Under the pieces are notes generated by a model. It was not told where the DNA came from. It did not search any database and was given only the letters and a program-made list of their open reading frames with translations. Below are positions 61,201 to 64,000 of a stretch of DNA of 64,000 nt, piece by piece. The stretch is taken from assembly GCA_032718565.1 (NCBI GenBank), contig JAVGVS010000235.1, forward strand, positions 248,001-312,000. The letters are read 5' to 3'. Positions within the stretch are counted from its first letter, which is position 1. Each line of letters opens with the position of its first letter. The stretch comes from Distichodus sexfasciatus. Its lineage: Eukaryota > Chordata > Actinopteri > Characiformes > Distichodontidae. Both the position numbers and the translations under genes were made by a program.

Positions 61201-61828
61201 AGGCCCTACGCCCAACATTTTGAGATTTTACATTGTAAAGATTTTTTGAAACTAGAGTTCCTCAATATTATTAAAAGGTATTTACGTCAACGTATTTAGG
61301 GCCGGTGTTCACCAAACTCGTTTTTTGCGCTGAGAGCCGTCAAAACCTCACTTCCACAGCACTCCTCTCAGTGCTTGTTGTTGCTAAGTTAAGTGCAGCG
61401 TCATCGGGCACTTCCGCGTTCGTATTTCATGTAAACATTGTAACGTGTTCCTTTGAGATCGATAGTTTAGCCAACGTAAAAGAGATTATCTTTACTGTTA
61501 GTGAGTTCTCGACTGTGTATGTCCGGCCGCTTTTCGATTTTGATTGGCTAGCAAGAGAGAAGTGACATTGACGAGGCAGGCGTCTTTCAATTTGAAACGC
61601 TCTGAGCGATGAGCGCCGCGGTTAAACGTCTTCACCTGTGTTTCATCTCTTTAAGCTCTTAGCATTTGTAGTAAAGGTAGGCAGAGCCGGCGCAAAAACC
61701 GCGTTTGATGGACACAAGCCCTAAACGCTTTTTTCTCGCTCCTGTGTGTGTAGCTGGACCAACTGGTGATCGATTCAGCGATGGAGAAGAGAGACATGGA
61801 GCACAAACATGCCACCATACAGCAGCGG
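25712..61828 (+). CDS. acap3: ArfGAP with coiled-coil, ankyrin repeat and PH domains 3 (first nine exons)
   Basis: ACAP proteins are BAR-PH-ArfGAP-ankyrin proteins that stimulate GTP hydrolysis on Arf6 at endosomal and plasma membranes. Nine + strand exons (25712-25758, 49309-49366, 52717-52836, 53417-53470, 59089-59148, 59920-60102, 60446-60490, 60594-60689, 61754-61828) join to 738 bases, residues 1-246, which is the BAR (membrane-curvature, dimerising) domain. Diagnostic strings: MTVDFEDCIKDSPQF, NIDEVETEVVEIEAKLDK, LVKLCSGMIEAGKAYVSANK, ILFDQAQRSVKQQL, INVLQAKKKFEILD, LDQLVIDSAMEKRDMEHKHA. They match ACAP3 better than ACAP1 or ACAP2, and the total length equals human ACAP3 to the same point as I recall it. 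Exon 1 ends in phase 2; all later borders are phase 0. Exons 6 and 8 are abnormal (own entries). PH, GAP and ankyrin exons are not in the window, nor is any stop. A fish may carry acap3a and acap3b; I cannot tell which. Confidence 0.93.
26242..26312. repeat. (ATAAT)n microsatellite
   Basis: About 14 near-perfect pentamer units. Confidence 0.95.
26343..26424. repeat. (CTAT)n microsatellite
   Basis: About 14 CTAT units, then TTATCTATCAGTTTATCTG and CTGT units. Confidence 0.95.
26600..27025. mobile_element. Degraded hAT-like element
   Basis: AT-rich 'gatattggaa aatattgaca' start, and an end TATTGTGCAGCCCTAATT, the common terminus of fish hAT-derived non-autonomous elements. A related fragment is at 39010-39215. 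Boundaries are approximate. Confidence 0.4.
27598..27693 (-). repeat. SINE family A fragment
   Basis: Reverse complement of the family body (ACGGTACCTTGCTCACGAGT, CCTCAGTGGTACC). The tRNA head is mostly missing but ends CCAACTGCCCC. It explains the local open frames. Confidence 0.7.
28250..28345. mobile_element. hAT-like fragment
   Basis: TGGGCTGGACAATCTGGGCA followed by 'tatatcgcga tgttgataaa', matching the GGGCTGGGCAAT... ATATCG family seen at 42745 and 50110. Confidence 0.35.
28378..28574 (+). repeat. SINE family A
   Basis: GGTTAGGGTGTTTGCCCTGT head, B-box-like region AGTTCTAATCCC, body TTACCACTGACATACTCATG, tail TTCACAATGACAAATAATCA. Confidence 0.8.
28950..29395. mobile_element. hAT-like element, same family as 3434-3654
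   Basis: Left end GGTGTAACGTTACACCGATT, right end GATCAAAGTATCTTTACACC; GGTGTAA/TTACACC inverted ends. The interior has repeated 'gat(c)aat' strings with no coding capacity. Target duplication not clear. Confidence 0.45.
29698..30180 (-). other. Unidentified - strand open region with splice-like borders
   Basis: A - strand frame open for 225 codons contains a segment starting after TTGTCTGCCTTCAG (about 30157 downward) with FYMELKSWLRSRC... to TRFQTEGG, then a donor-like GTCAGT. A second acceptor-like CCCTGTGTCTTCAG precedes DRLTQLYIGDQLKRPAAASE and a stop near 29700. I do not recognise the protein. It could be two exons of an unknown nested gene, a decayed retrocopy or chance. Confidence 0.25.
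30592..30760 (+). repeat. SINE family A, 5'-truncated
   Basis: CGTGATCGGAAGGTCGTTGG, GTACCACTGAGGTACTCATG, CCAAGCACTGATCCCCGG, GGGTCAAATGCAGGGGTCAC. The A box is lost. Confidence 0.75.
30781..31107 (-). other. Unidentified island: - strand open frame with K50-homeodomain motifs
   Basis: GC-richer than its surroundings. The - strand frame reads plausibly (LDAAAQMWANPRLEEASKLL...) for 108 codons and has a donor-like CCAG|GTTAAG at its end, but no family is recognised. The same DNA has GGATTA at 30897-30902 and the palindromic TAATCGGGGATTA at 30928-30940, sites for bicoid-class (OTX/PITX) homeodomains. Exon and enhancer are both possible. Confidence 0.25.
32070..33455. mobile_element. ~1.4-kb fold-back element with long inverted ends
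   Basis: Left arm (about 32070-32240) and right arm (about 33125-33455) are inverted copies. The outermost ~45 bases pair well: the right arm CATCAAAGTGGACAGCAGCA faces the left-arm complement CATCAAAGTGTACAGCAGCA. Inner arm parts are arrays of a ~20-bp unit, 'aaagatcaaa gtcaaattc', expanded more in the right arm. The centre holds AT-rich sequence, a CT tract (32525-32935) and a GT run. No transposase. Confidence 0.6.
32525..32935. repeat. CT-rich polypyrimidine tract
   Basis: Imperfect (CT)n with occasional other bases; a (GT)n run follows at 33017-33039. Open frames of Ser/Leu type are artefacts. Confidence 0.9.
33537..33582. repeat. (GAT)n microsatellite
   Basis: About 15 perfect GAT units. 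Confidence 0.95.
33690..33872. repeat. (CA)n and (GT)n microsatellites
   Basis: CA runs at 33690-33738 and a GT run at 33851-33872, separated by unique GC-richer sequence. Confidence 0.9.
33991..34690. repeat. ~700-bp CT-rich polypyrimidine array
   Basis: Nearly all C and T on the + strand, built of (CT)n runs interrupted by short insertions. The 281-codon Ser/Leu open frame over it is an artefact. Confidence 0.95.
34790..34930. promoter_or_regulatory. Candidate intronic regulatory block
   Basis: High-complexity, GC-richer stretch (CTCACATGTGCAGTTCGCTC, GGTCCGCTCTGGTGGAGCGC, CACTCAAATATTAACAGGG) right after the CT array. Includes E-box CACATGTG. No coding frame. Confidence 0.3.
34931..37349. 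other. acap3 intron 1 segment without recognised elements
   Basis: Mixed AT-rich and GC-richer patches. 35690-35900 is GC-rich with open frames on both strands but no family match; 36840-37080 is similar. No exon claimed. Confidence 0.5.
37350..37650 (-). repeat. tRNA-derived SINE family C, near full length
   Basis: Starts with (ATTC)n and CTGGAGCCTATCTC, ends GATCGAACCCAGGTCC (B-box complement) and CGCTAACCACTGCTCCGCCG (A-box side). The reverse complement gives the standard teleost pattern of tRNA head, 'ctgggttcga', GGAGAAAACC-type centre and GAAT tail. Confidence 0.8.
38027..38222 (-). repeat. SINE-like repeat family B
   Basis: 'acagctgctc ttacccaagc' ... ACTTGGGGTTAAGGGCCTTG ... GGATTTGAACCTGCAAC ... 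GCCTGCCACTCCACCGACAG. Same family as 3385-3735, 39785-39970 and 54100-54233. Confidence 0.65.
38370..38660. promoter_or_regulatory. Candidate intronic conserved element
   Basis: Repeat-free, high-complexity block with CCCATTAATCGCTGCC, CAGGCGGTTTGAATAC and GGTCTAATTACAGGG. Several homeodomain TAAT cores. Conservation is not testable here. Confidence 0.3.
39360..39600. promoter_or_regulatory. Candidate intronic conserved element
   Basis: Block with GGCCTGGCGTCGCGCAGAGC, GGGCTAATGAGGACAGCGCG, GCTAATTATGCATCTGCTG and CTCCATTGG (CCAAT complement). High complexity, no coding frame. Confidence 0.3.
39785..39970 (-). repeat. SINE-like repeat family B
   Basis: 'atttacattt atcagacact' start, GGGGTTAAAGTTCTTGCTCA, TGAATTTGAACCAATCTC, ending CCATTGTCACCCC. 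A hAT-like element begins 9 bases beyond its end. Confidence 0.65.
39979..40152. mobile_element. 174-bp hAT-like fold-back MITE with exact 8-bp target duplication
   Basis: About 50-bp inverted ends: left CAGGGGTAGGCAA... CTGGAGGTCTGGTGTCCTGG; right arm complement CAGGAGCAGGCAA... CTGGAGGTCCGGTGTCCTGG, both running into TTTTCCA. Flanks are exact CCATAGGG at 39971-39978 and 40153-40160. Size, ends and 8-bp duplication fit hAT transposition. Confidence 0.85.
40161..42340. other. acap3 intron 1 segment, unclassified
   Basis: 41690-42070 is GC-richer with a 67-codon + strand frame (stop at 42070-42072) and an antisense frame, neither matching a known family. The rest is AT-rich with nothing recognised. 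Confidence 0.45.
42358..42697. mobile_element. hAT-like element with nested SINE fragment
   Basis: Left end CAGTCCCTCCAGGATTTC, right end GAAATCCTGGAGGGTCTG (inverted, 15 of 18). The right half has the fish element string 'ttgctatcgc aacatcgcg'. Inside, about 42400-42440 is a SINE-C-like tail ('gattcagata atgactgact'), so it was hit by a later insertion or rearrangement. Confidence 0.55.
42745..42832. mobile_element. hAT-like fragment
   Basis: ACTGGGCAATATGACC, 'atcacgatta attgattttc', TTGTCCAGCCCTAG. Same family as 28250 and 50110. Confidence 0.45.
43858..44075. mobile_element. 218-bp element with perfect 13-bp inverted ends
   Basis: TAGGGCCCTATGA at 43858-43870 and its exact reverse complement TCATAGGGCCCTA at 44063-44075. 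The interior repeats 'aattccgtttt'-like strings. The A-rich flank (acaaaaag / aaaaaaga) leaves the target duplication ambiguous. A non-autonomous DNA element; hAT is the likeliest class. Confidence 0.75.
44330..44960. repeat. TACTTAAGTGTCATGATA minisatellite, block 1
   Basis: Core ~30-bp unit 'ctacttaagt gtcatgatac' + 'agtatttaat a', alternating with longer units holding 'gtatgatatg' and 'tattgcaata'. A higher-order period of ~199 bases is seen from CATTAACCAG at 44502 and 44701. Confidence 0.9.
44961..45690. other. Non-repeat spacer between the two minisatellite blocks
   Basis: Unique sequence with a GT run near 45275-45305 and an RFX X-box-like GTTGCCATGGTTAC at 45461-45474. No coding exon recognised. 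Confidence 0.5.
45691..46810. repeat. TACTTAAGTGTCATGATA minisatellite, block 2
   Basis: Same core as block 1 but with a different higher-order unit. GCAAAACCAC recurs at 46111 and 46469, and GAAATTCTGC at 46201 and 46559, both 358 bases apart. Confidence 0.9.
47418..47830. repeat. Tandem duplication (~260-bp spacing)
   Basis: 47418-47545 and 47680-47830 share GAGATTTTT(G/C)TAGGATC, 'ctggaataca tt(c/t)aggg' , GAGTTTCAGAT and 'ttaagaacag (c/t)(a/g)atcagaaaa'. Diverged by small indels. Non-coding. Confidence 0.8.
47920..48020. mobile_element. 'GATACGTGAATCAGTATCGG' repeat fragment
   Basis: Contains TCAGTATCGGTCCGATAACG and TATTGGGTATCGGTGGC, a common fish interspersed DNA-element string. Confidence 0.4.
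48425..48520 (-). repeat. Dispersed 'TTTGTCACATGCAAATTATAC' repeat, inverted copy
   Basis: Near-exact inverse of 63803-63890: 'gatcaggata catttcactg', CATGTTGTACCTGTATAA, TTTGCATGTGACAAATAAAG, AATCTTGAATCTTG. High identity suggests recent activity. Confidence 0.75.
48521..49308. other. 3' end of acap3 intron 1
   Basis: No repeat or exon recognised until the polypyrimidine tract and TTCTTTAG acceptor before exon 2. Confidence 0.6.
49309..49366 (+). CDS. acap3: acap3 exon 2
   Basis: One base completing R16, then 19 codons (ANIDEVETEVVEIEAKLDK, residues 17-35). TTCTTTAG acceptor, AAG|GTGAGT donor. ACAP3-type rather than ACAP2-type sequence. Confidence 0.95.
49676..49725 (-). repeat. SINE family A tail fragment
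   Basis: GATTATTTGTCATTGTGAAC then CAGCACACAGTGCAC, the reverse complement of the family tail. Confidence 0.65.
50108..50180. mobile_element. hAT-like fragment
   Basis: TAGGGCTGGGCAATTAATCG start, typical terminus of fish hAT-derived elements. Only the left part is clear. Confidence 0.4.
50231..50663. mobile_element. 433-bp hAT-like element
   Basis: Left TAGAGGTGTGAACC, right TTTCAATACCCCTA (inverse TAGGGGTATTGAAA). Flanks GTGATCGT (50223-50230) and GTGATCAC (50664-50671) agree at the first six of eight bases. The interior has the string CGATGCATCGCGATTTTTGC near the left and GCGATGCATCGATTATGTGA near the right, i.e. subterminal inverted repeats. Confidence 0.6.
51320..51655. repeat. 'GGGGAC' repeat between two GT microsatellites
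   Basis: (GT)n at 51329-51356 and 51620-51656. Between them GGCTTTGTGGGGACATTTGA, AGGTCCCCATGAAG and GGGTAAAATTAGG. Same class as 8040-8370. Confidence 0.6.
52717..52836 (+). CDS. acap3: acap3 exon 3
   Basis: 40 codons, residues 36-75: LVKLCSGMIEAGKAYVSANK, LFVNGIRDLSQQCKKDEMIS. Long polypyrimidine tract and TTTTTAG acceptor; donor TCG|GTGTGT. Confidence 0.95.
53417..53470 (+). CDS. acap3: acap3 exon 4
   Basis: 18 codons, residues 76-93: DCLEKCGESLQEIVNYHM. Acceptor GTGTTTAG, donor ATG|GTACGT. Confidence 0.95.
53935..54062 (-). repeat. SINE family A, tRNA-like half
   Basis: Complement of the family head: GATTTGAACTGTTGACCTTC, ACTATTGCTCTACCAACTG. 53840-53930 in front is a family B-like piece. 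Confidence 0.6.
54100..54233 (-). repeat. SINE-like repeat family B
   Basis: 'aacctgggat taagagtctt', GGGATTTGAACCCACAACC, AGTATCCTGCTACTAGAGCA. Tight cluster with two family A copies. Confidence 0.6.
54536..54715 (-). repeat. SINE family A, near full length
   Basis: 'caacgaaatg tgacccgtcc', GAAGGAGCAGTGGGCAGCTC, ACGGTTCCTTGCTCACGAGT, CTTGAACCGGCAAAC, ATTACAGTGAGG. Confidence 0.75.
54716..55600. other. acap3 intron 4 segment, unclassified
   Basis: No exon. - strand open frames across 55229-55774 cross a GT run and match no family. Confidence 0.5.
55602..57185. repeat. GT-rich arrays, including ~1.2-kb minisatellite
   Basis: A (GT)n run at 55602-55634, then from about 55960 to 57180 tens of copies of 'gtgtgtatgg gattgtgcat' with variants, many carrying the longer 'gcatgcatat atgtgtgtat'. 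Alternating purine-pyrimidine throughout. Long open frames on both strands (up to 460 codons of His/Thr or Cys/Val) are artefacts. Confidence 0.95.
57186..57565. other. Short unique spacer in acap3 intron 4
   Basis: Separates the GT array from the CT array. No exon recognised. Confidence 0.55.
57566..58560. repeat. ~1-kb CT polypyrimidine array
   Basis: Nearly pure C/T with repeated 'ctctcctcca ttcatctctc' spacers every 100-200 bases, a loose minisatellite built on (CT)n. Confidence 0.95.
58570..58920. other. GC-rich high-complexity island in acap3 intron 4
   Basis: Follows a CTATTTTGTCAG acceptor-like string. The + strand frame reads RLRSDARAGAVVELNVNEEA and on to a TGA near 58716, with many CpGs, unlike the flanking low-complexity DNA. 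No family recognised. Could be an alternative terminal exon or a regulatory element. Confidence 0.3.
58937..58981. repeat. (ATT)n microsatellite
   Basis: About 13 ATT units with one interruption. Confidence 0.95.
59089..59148 (+). CDS. acap3: acap3 exon 5
   Basis: 20 codons, residues 94-113: ILFDQAQRSVKQQLHNFVKN. Acceptor TTTTCCAG, donor AAT|GTAAGT. Confidence 0.95.
59250..59345. mobile_element. 'GAGGCCGACCGATATTGG' repeat fragment
   Basis: AGAGGCCGACCGATATTGG, AGGGCCGATATCGATACTGA. A common teleost DNA-element string; truncated here. Confidence 0.45.
59698..59905 (+). repeat. tRNA-derived SINE family C
   Basis: GGGGCGGCACAGTGGCGCAC head, B box GGTTCGAGCCC, then GTGTGGAGTTTGCATGTTCT, TCTCCGGGTGCTCCGG, and a degenerate 'gaacgaacga' tail. 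It ends about 15 bases before acap3 exon 6, so the SINE tail supplies most of that exon's acceptor region. Confidence 0.85.
59920..60102 (+). CDS. acap3: acap3 exon 6 (scrambled reading frame)
   Basis: 183 bases, 61 codons, residues 114-174: the length expected for this exon and open in frame. In-frame matches to the family are ETK, AQAP, VE, KCFRHLA and the final VLQ. Other expected parts appear in other frames: DVR in one, DLEI in another, EATQQ in a third, and DKVRE is in frame but one codon early. Eye alignment needs about ten small indels whose sum is zero. The acceptor TTTTTCACAG is fine; the donor CAG|GTCTGG is weak. It encodes a BAR helix with charged heptads in relatives, so as written that helix would be damaged. 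Sequence error, a decayed paralogue or real change are open. Confidence 0.75.
60446..60490 (+). CDS. acap3: acap3 exon 7
   Basis: 15 codons, residues 175-189: INVLQAKKKFEILDA. Acceptor CCTTCAG, donor GCG|GTAAGT. Confidence 0.95.
60594..60689 (+). CDS. acap3: acap3 exon 8
   Basis: 32 codons, residues 190-221: MLSFMHAQYSLFQQGFHLLD, then RIQLHKKKLAAE. The family has an LDPYMKKLAAE-type end, so IQLHK is unusual and could reflect small compensating indels. Donor GAG|GTGCTT is weak; a DNA element begins 22 bases downstream. Confidence 0.88.
60712..61207. mobile_element. ~496-bp DNA element next to acap3 exon 8
   Basis: Left AGGGCCCGTTTATACAT, right ATGTAAACAGGCCCT; inverted ends match with one indel. 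The interior has paired CGTAAAC/GTTTACACG strings. No coding capacity. A hAT-type non-autonomous element is likely. Confidence 0.55.
61754..61828 (+). CDS. acap3: acap3 exon 9
   Basis: 25 codons, residues 222-246: LDQLVIDSAMEKRDMEHKHA, TIQQR. Acceptor GTGTGTAG, donor CGG|GTTTGT. Last acap3 exon visible; the next should begin the linker to the PH domain. Confidence 0.94.
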
Positions 61829-61884
61829 GTTTGTACCGTTCGTCTCTTAGTTATTAGCCGTCGGTGCCTAGATTGATGTTTTTA

Positions 61885-62280
61885 GGAAGGTTGTTTGTTT
61901 TGTTTTGTTTGTTTGTTTTCTTTTGTTTGTTTTTTTAGTTTATTTCCTGTTGATGCTCGGGTTTTGATAACCCTTCCTTTTTATTCTCCTTTTTCTAGTG
62001 TGTATTATTTATTATTATTATTATTTTTAATTTCCCTTTTTCATTATTAATTCCTCTCGTTAAGTTCTTTTGTTTGTTTGTTTGTTTTTGTTTGTTTGTT
62101 TTTCTTTTGTTTGTTTTTGGTTATTTCCTGTTAATGTCGGGGTTTGATAACCCTTCCTTTTATTCTCCTTTTTGTGTTATTATTATTAGTAGTAGTATTA
62201 TTATTATTATTATTATTTTATTTTATTTTTTAATTTTACCCCGCTTTTCATTATTAATTTCTCTTCATTCTTTCTTTTGT
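61885..62280. repeat. ~180-bp tandem duplication with TTTG and ATT runs
   Basis: TGATAACCCTTCCTTT at 61965 and 62145 (180 apart), each preceded by (TTTG)n and TTATTTCCTGTT and followed by ATT runs and TTCATTATTAATT. Confidence 0.8.
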
Positions 62281-62990
62281 TTTGTTTGTTTGTTTTGTTT
62301 TGTTTTGTTTGTTTGGGTTTGCGTGTTTTTTCCCTCAGTCAGTACCCTTCTTCTCCCAAAAGATGCGTCAGAGCATGTATACTTTAAAGTGCTCAATGGG
62401 GGTAAAAATAAAGTTGTCCTCCGAAGAGGGGTGGTGGTGGCGGGATTAACAAAAAAAAGGAAGTTTTTTTCAAGGAAAACAATTCAAACTTATCTCTAGA
62501 GGGAGCGAAGTGTGAACAGGAGCTTCGTCCGTTCCTTATCTTTTTATTGTTATTTTTGTTAAACAGTTATTTCTTACCAGTAGTTTGGTTTCGTTCTTCA
62601 CCAAAAGCGAAGATGAATTGTGAGAACATTTAATCAAATTAAAGAAAAACAATTGCTTGTGTAATTGCAATTGCAAGCCTCTAGGGTTAGACTTAAGCAA
62701 GGCTTAAGGTGGACTCGAGTGTTAATTCGGCCAGAATTAAGAGTTTAAACATGTTAATCCTCTAGTTGTCTGGGGAAGAAGACAGAGCGAAAACAACAAC
62801 AGTTTACACTGGTGGCAGAGCTGAGAATTCTGACTTAAAAACTATGTGGTTTTAGTTACTCTTTTGAATCAGACTTGGTGGCAAAAGCTGTTTTAAATGT
62901 CATTTTTTCGGAAATACTTTTCTGAGGGAAAAAAATCCCAGATACGTCAGTGCAAGAGAGGAGAGTAAAGCCTCCTGGGATATATGGAAT
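62281..62990. other. acap3 intron 9 segment, nothing recognised
   Basis: No further acap3 exon and no clear repeat. Confidence 0.55.
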
Positions 62991-62994
62991 TGGG

Positions 62995-63200
62995 ATATTT
63001 GTGTGTGTTGTGTGTGTGTGTGTGTTTGTAGACCTCTCAATATGGGGACTTTGACCTGATCGCACACCAACAACGTGGGGACCTGTGTCATTGTGGGGAC
63101 GTAAAACCTTCCTTCAAGTTCATCCTCCCCTTTAAAAAGTCCCCATTATGGTCATATCCTCAAAAGTGTGTGTGTGTGTGTGTTTAAGTGTGTATGTGTG
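62995..63200. repeat. 'GGGGAC' repeat with GT microsatellites, copy 4
   Basis: (GT)n, ATGGGGACTTTGACCTGA, ACGTGGGGACCTGTG, AAGTCCCCATTATGG, (GT)n. Same class as 8040-8370 and 51320-51655. Confidence 0.6.
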
Positions 63201-63802
63201 TGTATTTGTAAAATGGGGACCTGATTGCTCACCAATTTTTATTCAAGCCGAACTTCTCCCTTTACAATCTCAGTCCATATAAAGCTGATATTCTTAATTA
63301 AAGTGTGCGTGAGTTAGTGTCTGTGATTATATTGAAAAAAATCAAAAATGTAGATTTTTCTTTTTTGGAGACCAAATTAATTTTGAAGAGCTTTTTTTCA
63401 TATAAGACCAAAAAAAAGCGATATTTTTTGATGTTTTTCAGCATAATCGTAAGTATCTAAATAAATGAAACCGACTTCCGACTCATTACGGCAGATCGGG
63501 TCACATATAATGTTAGTCGATTGTTATAAGACAGTTAAAATAACATGGAATTGTGTTATGGATTATATATATATTTTTTTTTTTACAATTTTAAAAAACT
63601 ATTTTTCTCTCCTCAAACTTCATAATGGAATGTGAGATGCTTTTTCAGCGTTTTTAAGGATGTCTAGGTGCAATTGTTACCTACTTATTTAGCCATCTTT
63701 TTGGGAACTTATTTCCAAAGCGTTTTGTTCACTGAATTTCATTTAATTCAGGAAGCTTCAATATGACTATGTATTTCTCAGGAGCTGGATAACAACTTGG
63801 TC

Positions 63803-63900
63803 AAGATTCAAGATTCTTTATTTGTCACATGCAAATTATACAGGTACAACATGCACTGAAATGTATCCTGATCTGCTCCTTACTGCGCAATTTAGGCAAA
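63803..63900 (+). repeat. Dispersed 'CAAGATTCAAGATTCTTT' repeat
   Basis: Near-exact inverse of 48425-48520. CAAGATTCAAGATTCTTTAT, TTGTCACATGCAAATTATAC, then 'tgaaatgtat cctgatctgc'. 63200-63800 in front shows nothing recognised. Confidence 0.75.
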
Positions 63901-64000
63901 TTTAGGAAAAAAAAAGTTAGAATAAAATCAAATAAAATAGTTACAAACTGTTCTGTTCTGTTAGTATCATAATCACTACATATTGATACAAACTGTCCAC

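Overview
This is a window of vertebrate nuclear DNA, most likely from a ray-finned (teleost) fish. Genes are sparse and split by long introns with GT/AG borders. CpG is concentrated at one promoter. Intergenic and intronic DNA is full of teleost-style repeats: tRNA-derived SINEs, short hAT-like inverted-repeat elements, and long GT, CT and ATCT microsatellites. I see no operons, CRISPR arrays, prokaryotic mobile elements or biosynthetic clusters.

Layout. (1) 1-2735, + strand: the 3' end of ints11 (Integrator endonuclease subunit), with its last two coding exons and a poly(A) signal. (2) 3755-4708, - strand: a complete single-exon class A GPCR of the P2Y / lysophosphatidic-acid receptor branch, tail-to-tail with ints11. 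A non-coding 5' exon may lie near 5.9-6.1 kb. (3) 6.1-25.4 kb: about 19 kb of intergenic DNA with no supportable protein gene, holding SINEs, tandem repeats, an old segmental duplication and a few blocks that look like conserved regulatory DNA. (4) 25490-61828 and beyond, + strand: the CpG-rich promoter and first nine coding exons of acap3 (ArfGAP with coiled-coil/BAR, ankyrin and PH domains 3). They encode residues 1-246, essentially the BAR domain. The PH, ArfGAP and ankyrin exons lie beyond the window. Intron 1 is about 23.5 kb and intron 4 about 5.6 kb; both carry large low-complexity arrays.

Neighbourhood. In human 1p36.33, INTS11 and ACAP3 are close neighbours in the same orientation with PUSL1 between them. 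Here ints11 and acap3 keep that order and orientation, but a P2Y/LPA-type GPCR lies between them and I find no pusl1.

Most unusual points. acap3 exon 6 keeps the expected 61-codon length and an open frame, yet its family-conserved residues are scattered over different reading frames, as if many small compensating indels had hit one exon. Exon 8 is similarly odd at its 3' end, and both exons directly abut transposon insertions. Other notable structures are a ~1.4 kb fold-back element with subterminal repeats (32.07-33.46 kb), a two-block minisatellite with ~199 and 358 bp higher-order periods carrying dozens of TTAAGTG motifs (44.3-46.8 kb), adjacent Z-DNA-prone and H-DNA-prone arrays (55.6-58.5 kb), and several short hAT-like elements, two with exact 8-bp target duplications. 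I found no wholly new molecular system. All family assignments come from memory and eye alignment; no search was run.
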